A stretch of 64,000 nucleotides of DNA from JAKSSE01 sp045597645 (lineage in GTDB: Bacteria; Bacillota; Clostridia; Lachnospirales; Lachnospiraceae): NCBI GenBank assembly GCA_045597645.1, contig JAZLKM010000055.1, positions 6,411 through 70,410 of the forward strand, in the 5' to 3' direction. Positions within the stretch are counted from its first letter, which is position 1. Each line of letters begins with the position of its first letter. Under the pieces are notes generated by a model, which ran no database searches, had not been told where the DNA came from, and worked only from the letters and a program-made list of their open reading frames with translations. This document shows positions 42,223-51,677 of this stretch, one piece after another. The translations under genes were made by a program, and so were the position numbers.

Positions 42223-43557
42223 ATGAACGCTAAACTAACATTCAGAATTATTTCTTTAATATTATTTGTATGCATTACTGTGACCGCATGCTCTTTTTCG
42301 AAGGAGCCAGATTCAGGCAACAATTCCAGTGCAAATTCTACTCTTGAATCAATTCATAACGATTCAGCCGATAATATCACCACAAATGGCGATGCTATTT
42401 CTAATGAGCATGAAGTCACCCCGGATGTGCCATCATTTGAATTTCCAGAAAAAGTCAGAGTGCTTCTGCTAGCTCCAGGTAAAAAAATAATTCACTCCAA
42501 AAAGGATGTGGAAGAAACTTCTTACCCCGGAACCATGGAAATATACGAAGTTGATGGTGGGTATGTATACGTCAACGAAGTAAGTCTAGAGGACTATGTC
42601 AAAGGCGTCCTTCCCGGAGAAATGCCTGAAAGCTTCGGGCTTGAAGCTTTGAAGGCTCAGGCTGTATGCGCAAGGACATATGTATGCAGCAAAAATCCTG
42701 ACGGCGGATATCCAGAATTTGATGCTATCGTAGATGACAGCACCAACTATCAAGTTTATTATCCGCAAAATGCAACTTCAATTACAAATCAGGCCGTAGA
42801 TGAAACCTGTGGGCAAATATTGATGAAAGATAGTTATCCAATTGAAGCTCTCTATTTTTCAACCTCATGCGGCTTTACCCAAACTACCGCTCTGTTTCCA
42901 CTTATTGAAGATCAAGAACTGCTAGATAGTGTATACGTTTCTTCAAGCGATGAGTATCCATCAGTAGACTATGATGAGTATCTGAGGAATCCCGACCCTA
43001 GCGCTTACGAAGACGGAGAAAAATATTTTCGTTGGAGGATAAGGATTGATACCAAAGAAAAAAGCAGAGCTATCATAAACAAAATAGATTCTCTTACAGA
43101 TGAGTCTAACGACATCATATATAGCGATGAAATACTAGAAAAAGTTCAGTATGCAAAAAGGAGGTGCTATTCGATATCGCCTGCTTTCGGCAAACTTTTA
43201 CATATGGATGTACTTAGTAGAGACGATGGCGGCGTTATATCATCACTTCTGCTAACCTTCGAAAACGGCACCGTTACAATCAACGATCAGCTCAAGCTAA
43301 GACGCATACTGGGAAGTGCCATTACCGCCGTCCAATTAAACGACGGATCAATGCCAGAAAATGTCAGCATACTCTACAGTGGCGCATTCACATGGGATGT
43401 CGGAGCAAACGGCCAGTATGTGCTGTACGGTGGTGGATATGGTCACGGATGCGGAATGAGCCAATATGCCGCTGGTAAAATGGGAAAATCAAACTATAGT
43501 TACCAAGACATATTGGATAAATTCTATCCTAACGCTGAGCTTGTCTCACCTGATTAA
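42223..43557 (+). CDS. SpoIID/LytB-domain lipoprotein (peptidoglycan lytic enzyme)
   Basis: 444 aa from ATG 42223. A signal peptide with lipobox V-T-A-C (Cys about 23) anchors it outside. A Ser/Asn-rich linker precedes the SpoIID domain: V-S-L-E-D-Y-V-K-G-V-L-P-G-E-M-P-E (with the likely catalytic Glu), ALKAQAVCARTY, and the C-terminal GGGYGHGCGMSQYAAGKMG. SpoIID cuts peptidoglycan during sporulation engulfment; lipoprotein paralogues act in cell-wall turnover, and which this is cannot be told. No ribosome site is seen; the -10 box suggests a leaderless mRNA. Its 3' end overlaps the AraC gene by 29 bases. Confidence 0.87.
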   Translation: MNAKLTFRIISLILFVCITVTACSFSKEPDSGNNSSANSTLESIHNDSADNITTNGDAISNEHEVTPDVPSFEFPEKVRVLLLAPGKKIIHSKKDVEETSYPGTMEIYEVDGGYVYVNEVSLEDYVKGVLPGEMPESFGLEALKAQAVCARTYVCSKNPDGGYPEFDAIVDDSTNYQVYYPQNATSITNQAVDETCGQILMKDSYPIEALYFSTSCGFTQTTALFPLIEDQELLDSVYVSSSDEYPSVDYDEYLRNPDPSAYEDGEKYFRWRIRIDTKEKSRAIINKIDSLTDESNDIIYSDEILEKVQYAKRRCYSISPAFGKLLHMDVLSRDDGGVISSLLLTFENGTVTINDQLKLRRILGSAITAVQLNDGSMPENVSILYSGAFTWDVGANGQYVLYGGGYGHGCGMSQYAAGKMGKSNYSYQDILDKFYPNAELVSPD

Positions 43558-44407
43558 TATCCTTATATTCACTTGGAGACATTCCATATTCTTTTTTGAA
43601 TGCTCTGTAGAAACTTGTGTAGTCCCCAAAGCCAAACATCGACAGGCAGGATGACATCTCCTCTCCCGCCAGAATTGATGGAAGGCATAATGCAAGTCTT
43701 TTTTTTATTATGTATTGATGAAGAGATAATCCTGAATTTTCCTTGAACAAGTGCGATATATAATATCTACTTATAAAGAACTCTCCTGCAATTTGATCAA
43801 GCGACAAGTCTTCATCTATATGATCAGATATGTAGCTCAAGATATTCTGATAAATATTGGAAGAATCAGACCTATCCCTCTTATTCGCGCTGTTATAAAT
43901 AGTCCTGTTCAAAAACAGAAGCAGGTCTTGAATGCACACCTGAATCTGCGTATCTCTGCCATACTCCATCGAATGAATCTCAGATATAAGCCTAAATGCT
44001 TTTCCTCTTATTTCATTAAATGTAAGCGGCTCCTGAGGAAAAATATGTCGTTCCTCCTCTGTCGCAAGGTAAATAATATATCCATAATCCTCGGAAATGC
44101 TCCGAAGCTGTTGCATATATTCCCTGCTAATCCAGAGAACTATTCTATGATATGACTCATCTCCAATTATGGTGGCATTATGCTTAACCCCCGGTGGAAT
44201 TAGCATGACATCACCTGATTTCATTTCATGGTCCGTACCATTAATATGCATCAGCACATTTCCACTCATAAAAAAATAAAACTCGTAATAGTCGTGAGAA
44301 TGGCTGCCCACATCCACCAGCTTCGAGTCAGTATAATAAAATATCTCATAATCTTTAGACAGCATATGCTGCCTAGTTGTAAATTGTGATTGAAGATTCT
44401 TTTTCAT
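43529..44407 (-). CDS. AraC-family transcriptional regulator
   Basis: About 292 aa. The N-terminal cupin sensor has S-H-S-H-D-Y-Y-E-F-Y-F-F and GDVMLIPPGVKHN; the C-terminal domain has two helix-turn-helix units (LSLDQIAGEFFISRYYISHLFKE and DYTSFYRAFKKEYGMSPSEYK). Divergent from uxuA-uxuB, so probably their activator, sensing a uronate or a derivative. Start uncertain: ATG 44407 or GTG 44413; neither has a good ribosome site. Confidence 0.9.
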   Translation of the reverse strand: MKKNLQSQFTTRQHMLSKDYEIFYYTDSKLVDVGSHSHDYYEFYFFMSGNVLMHINGTDHEMKSGDVMLIPPGVKHNATIIGDESYHRIVLWISREYMQQLRSISEDYGYIIYLATEEERHIFPQEPLTFNEIRGKAFRLISEIHSMEYGRDTQIQVCIQDLLLFLNRTIYNSANKRDRSDSSNIYQNILSYISDHIDEDLSLDQIAGEFFISRYYISHLFKENSGLSLHQYIIKKRLALCLPSILAGEEMSSCLSMFGFGDYTSFYRAFKKEYGMSPSEYKDINQVRQAQR

Positions 44408-44435
44408 AAACACATTTTAGCAATAAATAACAACT

Positions 44436-44470
44436 TTTGCAATGTGTGTAACAACTCTGTCAATGTTAAT
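44436..44470 (+). promoter_or_regulatory. Candidate AraC-type direct repeats upstream of uxuA
   Basis: TGCAATGTGTG and GTCAATGTTA share CAATGT at a 21-base interval (two helical turns), at 44440 and 44461, the usual geometry of AraC-family half-sites. About 65 bases before the uxuA start. Confidence 0.45.
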
Positions 44471-44529
44471 TTTCCAATATAAGTTCATAATATAGTCAAC
44501 AACCATAAATCAAATGGAGGGATATCAAA

Positions 44530-45606
44530 ATGGAAATGACATTACGTTGGTACGGTAGCAAGTTTGATACTGTTACACTTCAGCAGATCAGACAGATTCC
44601 AGGTGTAACCGGAGTTATCACTACCCTTTATGACACTCAGCCAGGCGAGCTTTGGAGCCAGGAGCGAATCCATGCTCTCAAAGAAGAAGTTGAGGCAAGC
44701 GGCCTCCACATCGCAGGTATCGAGTCTGTTAACATTCATGATGCAATTAAGACCGGTGCTCCAGAGCGCGAGCAGTATATTGAAAACTACATTGCTACTC
44801 TCGAGAATCTTGGAAAAGAAGATATTCATCTTGTATGCTACAACTTCATGCCAGTTTTCGACTGGACTCGTACTGAACTTGCACGTGTTAAGGCAGATGG
44901 TTCAACCTGCCTTGCCTATACACAGGAAGCTGTAGATGCAATTGATCCAGAGAAGATGTTTGAGACCATCGCTGGTGATATGAACGGCACTGTAATGCCA
45001 GGTTGGGAGCCAGAGCGCATGGCTCGTATCAAGGAACTTTTCGAGGAATACAAGGACATAACTGATGAGAAGCTTTTTGAGAATCTCAAATATTTCCTCG
45101 AGCGTATAATGCCGGTATGTGACAAATACGATATCAATATGGCTATTCATCCAGACGATCCAGCATGGTCAGTATTTGGTCTTCCACGTATCATTATCAA
45201 CAAAGAGAACATTCTTCGTATGATGAAGATGGTAGATAACCCACATAACGGAGTAACCTTCTGCTCAGGTTCATACGGAACCAATCTTGAGAATGACCTT
45301 CCAGATATGATTCGTTCATTGAAGGGACGTATTCATTTTGCACATGTACGTAACCTTAAGTTCAACTCTCCTACCGATTTCGAGGAGGCTGCACATCTTT
45401 CAAGTGATGGTAATTTCGACATGTACGAAATCATGAAGGCTCTCTACGATATTGAATTCACAGGACCGATTCGCCCTGACCACGGTCGTATGATTTGGGG
45501 CGAAAAGGCAATGCCGGGATACGGTTTGTATGACAGAGCACTGGGTGCTACTTATCTTAACGGTCTTTGGGAAGCAATCGACAAGTCAGTTAAAAGGAGT
45601 AAATAA
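44530..45606 (+). CDS. uxuA: Mannonate dehydratase
   Basis: Dehydrates D-mannonate to 2-keto-3-deoxy-gluconate in hexuronate breakdown. 358 aa, normal length. MEMTLRWYG, WSQERIHALKEEVEASGL, IHPDDPAWSVFGLPRI and RPDHGRMIWGE are diagnostic, with metal-binding His and Cys residues (YGTN context). First of uxuA-uxuB; ribosome site GGAGGG. With the GH28 gene it points to pectin use. Confidence 0.96.
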   Translation: MEMTLRWYGSKFDTVTLQQIRQIPGVTGVITTLYDTQPGELWSQERIHALKEEVEASGLHIAGIESVNIHDAIKTGAPEREQYIENYIATLENLGKEDIHLVCYNFMPVFDWTRTELARVKADGSTCLAYTQEAVDAIDPEKMFETIAGDMNGTVMPGWEPERMARIKELFEEYKDITDEKLFENLKYFLERIMPVCDKYDINMAIHPDDPAWSVFGLPRIIINKENILRMMKMVDNPHNGVTFCSGSYGTNLENDLPDMIRSLKGRIHFAHVRNLKFNSPTDFEEAAHLSSDGNFDMYEIMKALYDIEFTGPIRPDHGRMIWGEKAMPGYGLYDRALGATYLNGLWEAIDKSVKRSK

Positions 45607-47228
45607 TGTTAAAGCTTACTGATGAAGGAATCTTAAGCCAGGCGAAGGAATGGAACGAGGCTGGCTATGAACTGCCAAAATTTGACAGAGCAGCTATGGT
45701 AGAAAAGACAATGGCTAATCCATACTGGATTCACTTTGGTGCTGGTAATATTTTCCGTGCTTTCCAGTGCAAGGTGGCTCAGGATCTTTTAAATACCGGT
45801 GATTTAGACAGAGGTATCACTGTCGCTGAGGGATATGATTATGAAATCATCGAAAAAATGAACGCACCTCATGACAATCTCTCAATCCTAGTAACACTTA
45901 AGTCTACCGGTTCGGTAGAGAAAACTGTAGTTGGTTCTGTTGCAGAGGCTCTTCCTCTTGATTCAGACAATGCCACTGCATATGCAAGACTTAAAGAAAT
46001 TTTTACAAAAGACAGCCTTCAGATGGCATCTTTTACAATCACCGAAAAGGGATACTCTCTTGTAAATGGAGCTGGCGAGCAACTGCCTGACATCACAGCA
46101 GATTTCCAAAATGGTCCGGCCTCTCCTAAGAGCTACCTTGGTAAAGTTGTATCACTGCTCTACGCTCGTTTCGAGGCTGGCGCAAAGCCAATCTCACTTG
46201 TATCTATGGACAACTGCTCTCACAACGGTGACAAAGTATATGCCGCTGTTTCTGCATTTGCAAAGGCATGGGAAGATAATGGACTTGCAAAGAAAGGATT
46301 TGTTGACTACGTAAATGATAAGTCTAAAGTAGGCTATCCTTGGTCGATGATTGACAAGATTACCCCTAGACCAGACCCGTCAATCCAACAGATGCTTATA
46401 GACGACGGTCTTGAGAATCCTGAGCCAGTTAAGACCTCAAAAAATACTTTCGTTGCTCCATTCGTAAATGCAGAGGAGACACAGTACCTCATAATTGAAG
46501 ATTGGTTCCCGAACGGAAAGCCTGAGGCACTCACAAAGGGTGGTATCATCTATACTGATAGAGAGATTGTAGACAAGGTCGAAAAGATGAAGGTATGTAC
46601 CTGTCTTAACCCGCTCCACACCTCTCTCGCCATCTACGGTTGCTTGCTTGGATACAATCTCATCTCTGAGGAGATGAAGGATACCGAGCTTGTAAATCTC
46701 ATTAAGACTGTAGGTTACAAAGAGGGCCTTCCTGTAGTGGTTAACCCTGGCATTCTTGATCCGAAGGAATTTATTGATACCGTTGTTGAAGTAAGACTTC
46801 CTAATCCGTTTATGCCAGATGCTCCACAGCGTATTGCAACTGACACTTCACAGAAGCTTCCAATCAGATTTGGTGAGACTGTAAAGGCATATATGGCCGA
46901 CCCTGCTTTATCAACCGCTGACCTCAAGCTCATCCCGCTTGTATATGCTGGTTGGTTTAGATATCTCATGGGCATAGATGACAACGGTAATGCATTCGAG
47001 CTTAGCTCAGACCCGCTTCTTGATGATGTATGTCCAATCGTAGCAGGTATCAAGCTCGGTGATAAGATTGACTCAAAGCAGGTACTTATGCCACTGTTAA
47101 CCAATAAACAGATATTTGCAGTTGACCTAGTAGAAGCTGGACTGGCTGATTTAGTATGTGCTTACTTCGATGAGCTGATTGCTGGACCTGGTGCTATTAG
47201 AGCAACCCTTAAAAAGTATACAAAGTAA
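45606..47228 (+). CDS. uxuB: D-mannonate oxidoreductase (fructuronate reductase)
   Basis: Reduces D-fructuronate to D-mannonate with NADH, supplying UxuA. 540 aa, mannitol dehydrogenase family: IHFGAGNIFRAFQCKVAQDL (NAD fold), SMDNCSHNGDKV, SMIDKITPRPD, and CLNPLHTSLAIYG with the catalytic Lys/His region. Starts inside the uxuA stop (TAATG), so they are co-translated. Ended by a terminator at 47258. Confidence 0.95.
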   Translation: MLKLTDEGILSQAKEWNEAGYELPKFDRAAMVEKTMANPYWIHFGAGNIFRAFQCKVAQDLLNTGDLDRGITVAEGYDYEIIEKMNAPHDNLSILVTLKSTGSVEKTVVGSVAEALPLDSDNATAYARLKEIFTKDSLQMASFTITEKGYSLVNGAGEQLPDITADFQNGPASPKSYLGKVVSLLYARFEAGAKPISLVSMDNCSHNGDKVYAAVSAFAKAWEDNGLAKKGFVDYVNDKSKVGYPWSMIDKITPRPDPSIQQMLIDDGLENPEPVKTSKNTFVAPFVNAEETQYLIIEDWFPNGKPEALTKGGIIYTDREIVDKVEKMKVCTCLNPLHTSLAIYGCLLGYNLISEEMKDTELVNLIKTVGYKEGLPVVVNPGILDPKEFIDTVVEVRLPNPFMPDAPQRIATDTSQKLPIRFGETVKAYMADPALSTADLKLIPLVYAGWFRYLMGIDDNGNAFELSSDPLLDDVCPIVAGIKLGDKIDSKQVLMPLLTNKQIFAVDLVEAGLADLVCAYFDELIAGPGAIRATLKKYTK

Positions 47229-47257
47229 ATTTATACTTTTTCATCTTCCTAAGAGAG

Positions 47258-47277
47258 GCGCAGGCTTTGTCCTGCGT
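47258..47277 (+). terminator. Terminator of uxuAB
   Basis: GCGCAGG pairs with CCTGCGT around a short loop, followed by CTTTCTATTT. Confidence 0.72.
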
Positions 47278-47294
47278 CTTTCTATTTGCACAAA

Positions 47295-47325
47295 AAAGAA
47301 GGGACCGTATCTTGATCCCTTCTTT
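47295..47325 (-). terminator. Terminator of glnS
   Basis: AAAGAAGGGA pairs with TCCCTTCTTT, 11-base loop, followed by TTT on the minus strand. Confidence 0.85.
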
Positions 47326-47339
47326 CATTAAGCAATCTT

Positions 47340-49028
47340 CTACTTTTTAAATCCGTCTTTAAGTGCAACGGCTTCATTAAATACCAGCTTACCATCCGCA
47401 GAATCTTTGTAATCGAGTGCGAAGTATCCCAATCTCATAAACTGGAAGCTTGGCTCCGTCTCTCCTGACTTTGATGGTGTTACATCTCCTAACGCTTTTT
47501 CTCCCTTACAGCCAGTAAGCACCTTAAGAGAATCTGGATTTATACAGGTAATATAATCCTCTGCCGCATCTGGCTCTGGATCTGCAAAAAGGTTAGAGTA
47601 CAATCTAGCCTCAAATTCCACATTTTCATTTGCATCAACCCAATGAAGCGTAGCTCCTTTTACCTTACGGCCATCAGCCGGATCACCACCGCGGCTGTCA
47701 GGATCATAAGTGGCATATATCTCAACTACATTGCCATTGTCATCTTTCTTACAGCCAGTGCACTGTACTAGATATGCACCCTTAAGTCTGCACTCAGGTC
47801 CTTCTGGATATAATCTCTTATACTTTGGAATAGGCTCCTCCAGGAAGTCCTCCGCCTCCACATATATTTCTCTCGAGAAAGCAACCTGTCTGCTACCAGC
47901 GTCTGGATCGTTAGGATTATTCTCCACCTCCAAAAGCTCGGTCTTACCTTCAGGATAGTTCGTAATAATCATCTTAACTGGGTTAAGCACTGCCATACGT
48001 CTTGGAGCATTTTGATTGAGGTCATCTCTTAGGCATGACTCCAAAAATGCATACTCTACAGTACTAGTAACCTTTGATACACCTATTTTCTCGCAGAAAT
48101 CACGGATAGATGCTGCCGTATATCCACGCCTTCTAAGGCCGCAAAGGGTAGGCATTCTAGGATCATCCCAGCCTGATACGTATCCCTCTTCTACCAGTCT
48201 TCTAAGCTTACGCTTAGACATAACTGTGTAGTTGATACCAAGTCTCGCAAACTCTATCTGTCTAGGCTTAGATGGAACTGATACATTATTGATAACCCAA
48301 TCGTATAACGGCCTATGATCTTCGTATTCAAGAGAGCAAAGAGAATGGGTTACTCCTTCAATAGCATCCTGAATCGGATGTGCAAAATCATACATTGGGA
48401 AAATACACCACTTATTGCCCTGTCTATGATGATTAATATATCTAATACGATAAATAACCGGATCACGCATATTGAAGTTGCCTGACGCAAGATCAATCTT
48501 AGCTCTAAGAGTATACTGACCCTCTTCAAACTCTCCGTTTCTCATTCGCTCAAATAAGTCTAGGCTCTCCTCAATAGGTCTGTCCCTATATGGGCTTACA
48601 GCAGGATTCTGAGTATCACCTCTATATTTAGAAAACTCCTCTGCACTCAGTTCACATACGTATGCCAGTCCCTTTTTAATGAGCTCAATTGCATACTCAT
48701 AATCTTTCTCGAAATAATCTGAGCCGTAGAAAAATCTATCGCCCCAATCAAATCCGAGCCAATGAATATCCTCCTGAATAGCTTCAACGAACTCGGTATC
48801 CTCTTTTGCCGGGTTTGTATCATCCATACGTAGATTGGTAATGCCTCCAAACTTCTCCGCTGTACCAAAGTCTATAATCAGAGCCTTACAATGTCCAATG
48901 TGAAGGTATCCATTCGGTTCAGGCGGAAAACGCGTATGTACTCTCTGTCCTGCAAAACGACCATTTGGAGCAATATCTTCTTCGACAAACTGCTCTATAA
49001 AATTCTTGCTTACTACTTCTTCTGCCAT
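47340..49028 (-). CDS. glnS: Glutaminyl-tRNA synthetase
   Basis: Charges tRNA-Gln directly. 562 aa. TRFPPEPNGYLHIGHCKAL has the HIGH motif and TVMSKRKLRRL the KMSKS motif; LRMDDTNPAKED and the C-terminal beta-barrel region (FALDYKDS) fit GlnRS. A direct GlnRS is less common in Firmicutes than the transamidation route and is probably an old transfer, a trait shared by many Lachnospiraceae. Divergent from the ABC-F gene. Confidence 0.96.
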   Translation of the reverse strand: MAEEVVSKNFIEQFVEEDIAPNGRFAGQRVHTRFPPEPNGYLHIGHCKALIIDFGTAEKFGGITNLRMDDTNPAKEDTEFVEAIQEDIHWLGFDWGDRFFYGSDYFEKDYEYAIELIKKGLAYVCELSAEEFSKYRGDTQNPAVSPYRDRPIEESLDLFERMRNGEFEEGQYTLRAKIDLASGNFNMRDPVIYRIRYINHHRQGNKWCIFPMYDFAHPIQDAIEGVTHSLCSLEYEDHRPLYDWVINNVSVPSKPRQIEFARLGINYTVMSKRKLRRLVEEGYVSGWDDPRMPTLCGLRRRGYTAASIRDFCEKIGVSKVTSTVEYAFLESCLRDDLNQNAPRRMAVLNPVKMIITNYPEGKTELLEVENNPNDPDAGSRQVAFSREIYVEAEDFLEEPIPKYKRLYPEGPECRLKGAYLVQCTGCKKDDNGNVVEIYATYDPDSRGGDPADGRKVKGATLHWVDANENVEFEARLYSNLFADPEPDAAEDYITCINPDSLKVLTGCKGEKALGDVTPSKSGETEPSFQFMRLGYFALDYKDSADGKLVFNEAVALKDGFKK

Positions 49029-49199
49029 GTTTGTTACCTTTTCTAAGCATAATGCTATTTTTCACTTTCCCGATTATATCAAATAACCACAAAATATGGT
49101 ATAGTTACTTCGCACTAAATTAGGCGGAAAAATGAATCATTAATAAACGTTATTTTCCCTGCTTATAATAGGGCATACTATATAAAACTAGGAGTGATT

Positions 49200-50756
49200 A
49201 TGAGCATACTAAACGTAGAACATTTGACACATGGTTTCGGCGACAGAGCCATTTTTGACGATGTATCTTTTAGATTGTTAAAAGGTGAGCACATAGGATT
49301 AATAGGTGCTAACGGTGAAGGTAAGTCTACTTTCATGAGCATCATAACAGACAAACTAATGCCAGATGAAGGTAAAATTGAGTGGGCAAAAAATGTACGT
49401 GTAGGCTATCTTGATCAGCATACTGTCCTTACTCCAGGACAGTCTATTGCGGATGTCCTTCGCTCAGCCTTTGATTTTTTATTAGATCAGGAAAAACATA
49501 TGAACGAAATCTGTGAGAAAATGGGGGATCCGGAGATTTCTGACGACGATATGAATTCAATGTTGGAAGAGCTGGGCGTAATCCAAGATATGCTTGATGC
49601 CCATGACTTCTATCTTATTGATTCGAAGGTTGAAGAAATAGCAAACGCATTCGAGCTTAATGATTTAGGACTTGACCGAGATGTAGCCGACTTATCCGGA
49701 GGCCAGCGAACAAAGGTGCTTTTAGCCAAGCTTCTCCTTGAGAAGCCTGATATCCTACTTTTGGATGAGCCAACTAACTATTTAGATGTGCAACACATAG
49801 AGTGGTTAAAAAGATACCTACAAGACTATGAGAATGCGTTTATACTCATCTCTCATGATATTCCATTCTTAAATTCAGTAATAAATATCATCTACCATAT
49901 GGATAATCAAAAGCTTGAGCGCTATGTGGGTGACTATGATCAATACATGGAAGTATATGAGATGAAAAAGTCACAGCTTGAAGCTGCGTACAACAGACAG
50001 CAAAAAGAAATCGCTGACCTCAAAGATTTCGTTGCTAGAAATAAAGCTAATGTAGCCACTCGCAATATGGCTATGTCTAGGCAAAAAAAGTTGGATAAGA
50101 TGGATATCATTGAACTGGCAAAGGAAAAACCCAAGCCGGAATTCAGATTTTTGACAGCTCGTGCGTCCGGTAAGATAATATTTGAGACTCAGGACCTAGT
50201 GATCGGCTACAACGAGCCACTTTCCAAGCCTATTAATATGCAAGTGCTAAGAGGTGACCGAATCGTATTAAAAGGCGCAAACGGAATCGGAAAAACAACG
50301 CTTTTCAAAAGCATCCTTGGTCAAATATCTCCTCTCTCAGGAAAGGTTGAACGAGGTGACATTCAATACATAGGCTATTTTGAGCAGGAAGTACAGGCCT
50401 CAAGCAATACCTGTATTGAGGAATTATGGCAGGAGTTCCCTTCGCTTAACCAAGCTGAGATTCGTGCTGCCCTGGCCAAATGTGGACTAACCACAAAAAA
50501 TATAGAAAGCCAAGTACGTGTACTTTCAGGAGGCGAGCAGGCTAAACTAAGACTTTGCAAGCTGATGAATAGAGAAAGTAACATCCTCTTTCTCGACGAG
50601 CCCACAAATCACCTCGACGTAGATGCCAAGGAAGAATTAAAGCGCGCATTACTTGAATACAAGGGAACAATTATTCTAATCTGCCACGAGCCAGAATTCT
50701 ATGAAGGACTATGCAACACTGTAGTCGACTGCAGTGAGTGGTCACTAAAAGTATAA
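49200..50756 (+). CDS. ABC-F family ATPase
   Basis: Soluble twin-ATPase protein acting on the ribosome (translation factor or antibiotic protection), not a transporter. 518 aa. NBD1: GANGEGKST, LSGGQRTKVLLAKLLLEKP, LLLDEPTNYLD; a charged linker (about 225-300); NBD2: GANGIGKTT, LSGGEQAKLRL, LFLDEPTNHLD. No membrane segments. Start ATG 49200 after AGGAGT. The 140-base upstream stretch has a possible tiny frame MNH but no clear attenuator. Convergent with the next gene. Confidence 0.93.
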   Translation: MSILNVEHLTHGFGDRAIFDDVSFRLLKGEHIGLIGANGEGKSTFMSIITDKLMPDEGKIEWAKNVRVGYLDQHTVLTPGQSIADVLRSAFDFLLDQEKHMNEICEKMGDPEISDDDMNSMLEELGVIQDMLDAHDFYLIDSKVEEIANAFELNDLGLDRDVADLSGGQRTKVLLAKLLLEKPDILLLDEPTNYLDVQHIEWLKRYLQDYENAFILISHDIPFLNSVINIIYHMDNQKLERYVGDYDQYMEVYEMKKSQLEAAYNRQQKEIADLKDFVARNKANVATRNMAMSRQKKLDKMDIIELAKEKPKPEFRFLTARASGKIIFETQDLVIGYNEPLSKPINMQVLRGDRIVLKGANGIGKTTLFKSILGQISPLSGKVERGDIQYIGYFEQEVQASSNTCIEELWQEFPSLNQAEIRAALAKCGLTTKNIESQVRVLSGGEQAKLRLCKLMNRESNILFLDEPTNHLDVDAKEELKRALLEYKGTIILICHEPEFYEGLCNTVVDCSEWSLKV

Positions 50757-50763
50757 TTATCGA

Positions 50764-51669
50764 CTAGAATAAATCTAAAGAAGCATCAAGATATATAAGC
50801 TCCCGCACCTTAATTTGGTGCTGGGGCTTTGTCATATAATATAGTAAAAACTCCAAAACCATAGCGCTACCAAGGCTTCTACCTTCAATTTTGAAATGTC
50901 TAAAGCCCATAGGCATATATTTATTCTTTATATCCTCTATCCCAATGAAGCCAGGATTCTCCATAGCTCTTGCAAAGCTATAACCCAAGCTAGCATTAGA
51001 TGACTTGCACTCACAAATGGTCTCATCCTCGCCTAACGCCATACGGCTTACAGCTTCATAGCATTTTTTTCTGTTAGTACAATCAAAATCGCAACATTCA
51101 TTACACAAAAATTCTGTCTTAAGTTTTTGTAGCTCATTTAACCCACTCAACCTATCAAATTCTTTGTTCAGTCTAAAGTCAGGGACTACAAAATCAAAGT
51201 TCAAATTGTCCAATTCACTTTTAAGCTGTTCAAAATCTGTAATTACTTTGGTTGTAGAAGAAACAAAATAGAAACGAGAATATTTTTCCTTAATATAATT
51301 CATTAGTAGATCAGATGAAATAATTATTCCCGGCTTGGCATTTGATTTTTCAAATATGCTGCAAAACCTGTTACATTTTTCATCATCTAAATGTCTAGAA
51401 TCTATGAGAGAATTGCTAAATGTGAGTCTTGGAGATATGTCAAATTTATTTAATAGTTCAAAAACATCCTTAGCTTTGGCTTCCCCAAATCCGACTCTAC
51501 CACCGCCCCACAAGCAATCCATTGGCGCACCATAAATAGAGCCTATATCGCACCAATCATAGAAATATTCTCTATGACTGGCGTATATAGGCAAAAAAAG
51601 CTTATACAGTTCGGTGAATTCAAACAGTCCTGGCAAATGGTAGTAGACTGTTTTATCCTTTTCGCTCAT
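50764..51669 (-). CDS. U32-like cysteine-containing protein, unknown function
   Basis: 301 aa. Not firmly assigned. Cues for a U32 peptidase-like/UbiU-like barrel: RLTFSNSLID, DFVVPDFRLN and near the end HFKIEGRSLG (usual LKIEGR). Cysteines cluster in F-L-C-N-E-C-C-D-F-D-C-T-N-R-K-K-C and ETICECKSS, which could bind an Fe-S cluster. Cytosolic. Starts 8 bases after the XRE gene stop, so probably co-transcribed. Convergent with the ABC-F gene. Confidence 0.6.
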   Translation of the reverse strand: MSEKDKTVYYHLPGLFEFTELYKLFLPIYASHREYFYDWCDIGSIYGAPMDCLWGGGRVGFGEAKAKDVFELLNKFDISPRLTFSNSLIDSRHLDDEKCNRFCSIFEKSNAKPGIIISSDLLMNYIKEKYSRFYFVSSTTKVITDFEQLKSELDNLNFDFVVPDFRLNKEFDRLSGLNELQKLKTEFLCNECCDFDCTNRKKCYEAVSRMALGEDETICECKSSNASLGYSFARAMENPGFIGIEDIKNKYMPMGFRHFKIEGRSLGSAMVLEFLLYYMTKPQHQIKVRELIYLDASLDLF

Positions 51670-51677
51670 AAACTAAG

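Noticed and set aside
49125..49145. Mini-frame MNH with AGGCGG before the ABC-F gene
   Set aside because: Only three codons and no attenuator hairpin; not enough evidence for a leader peptide.
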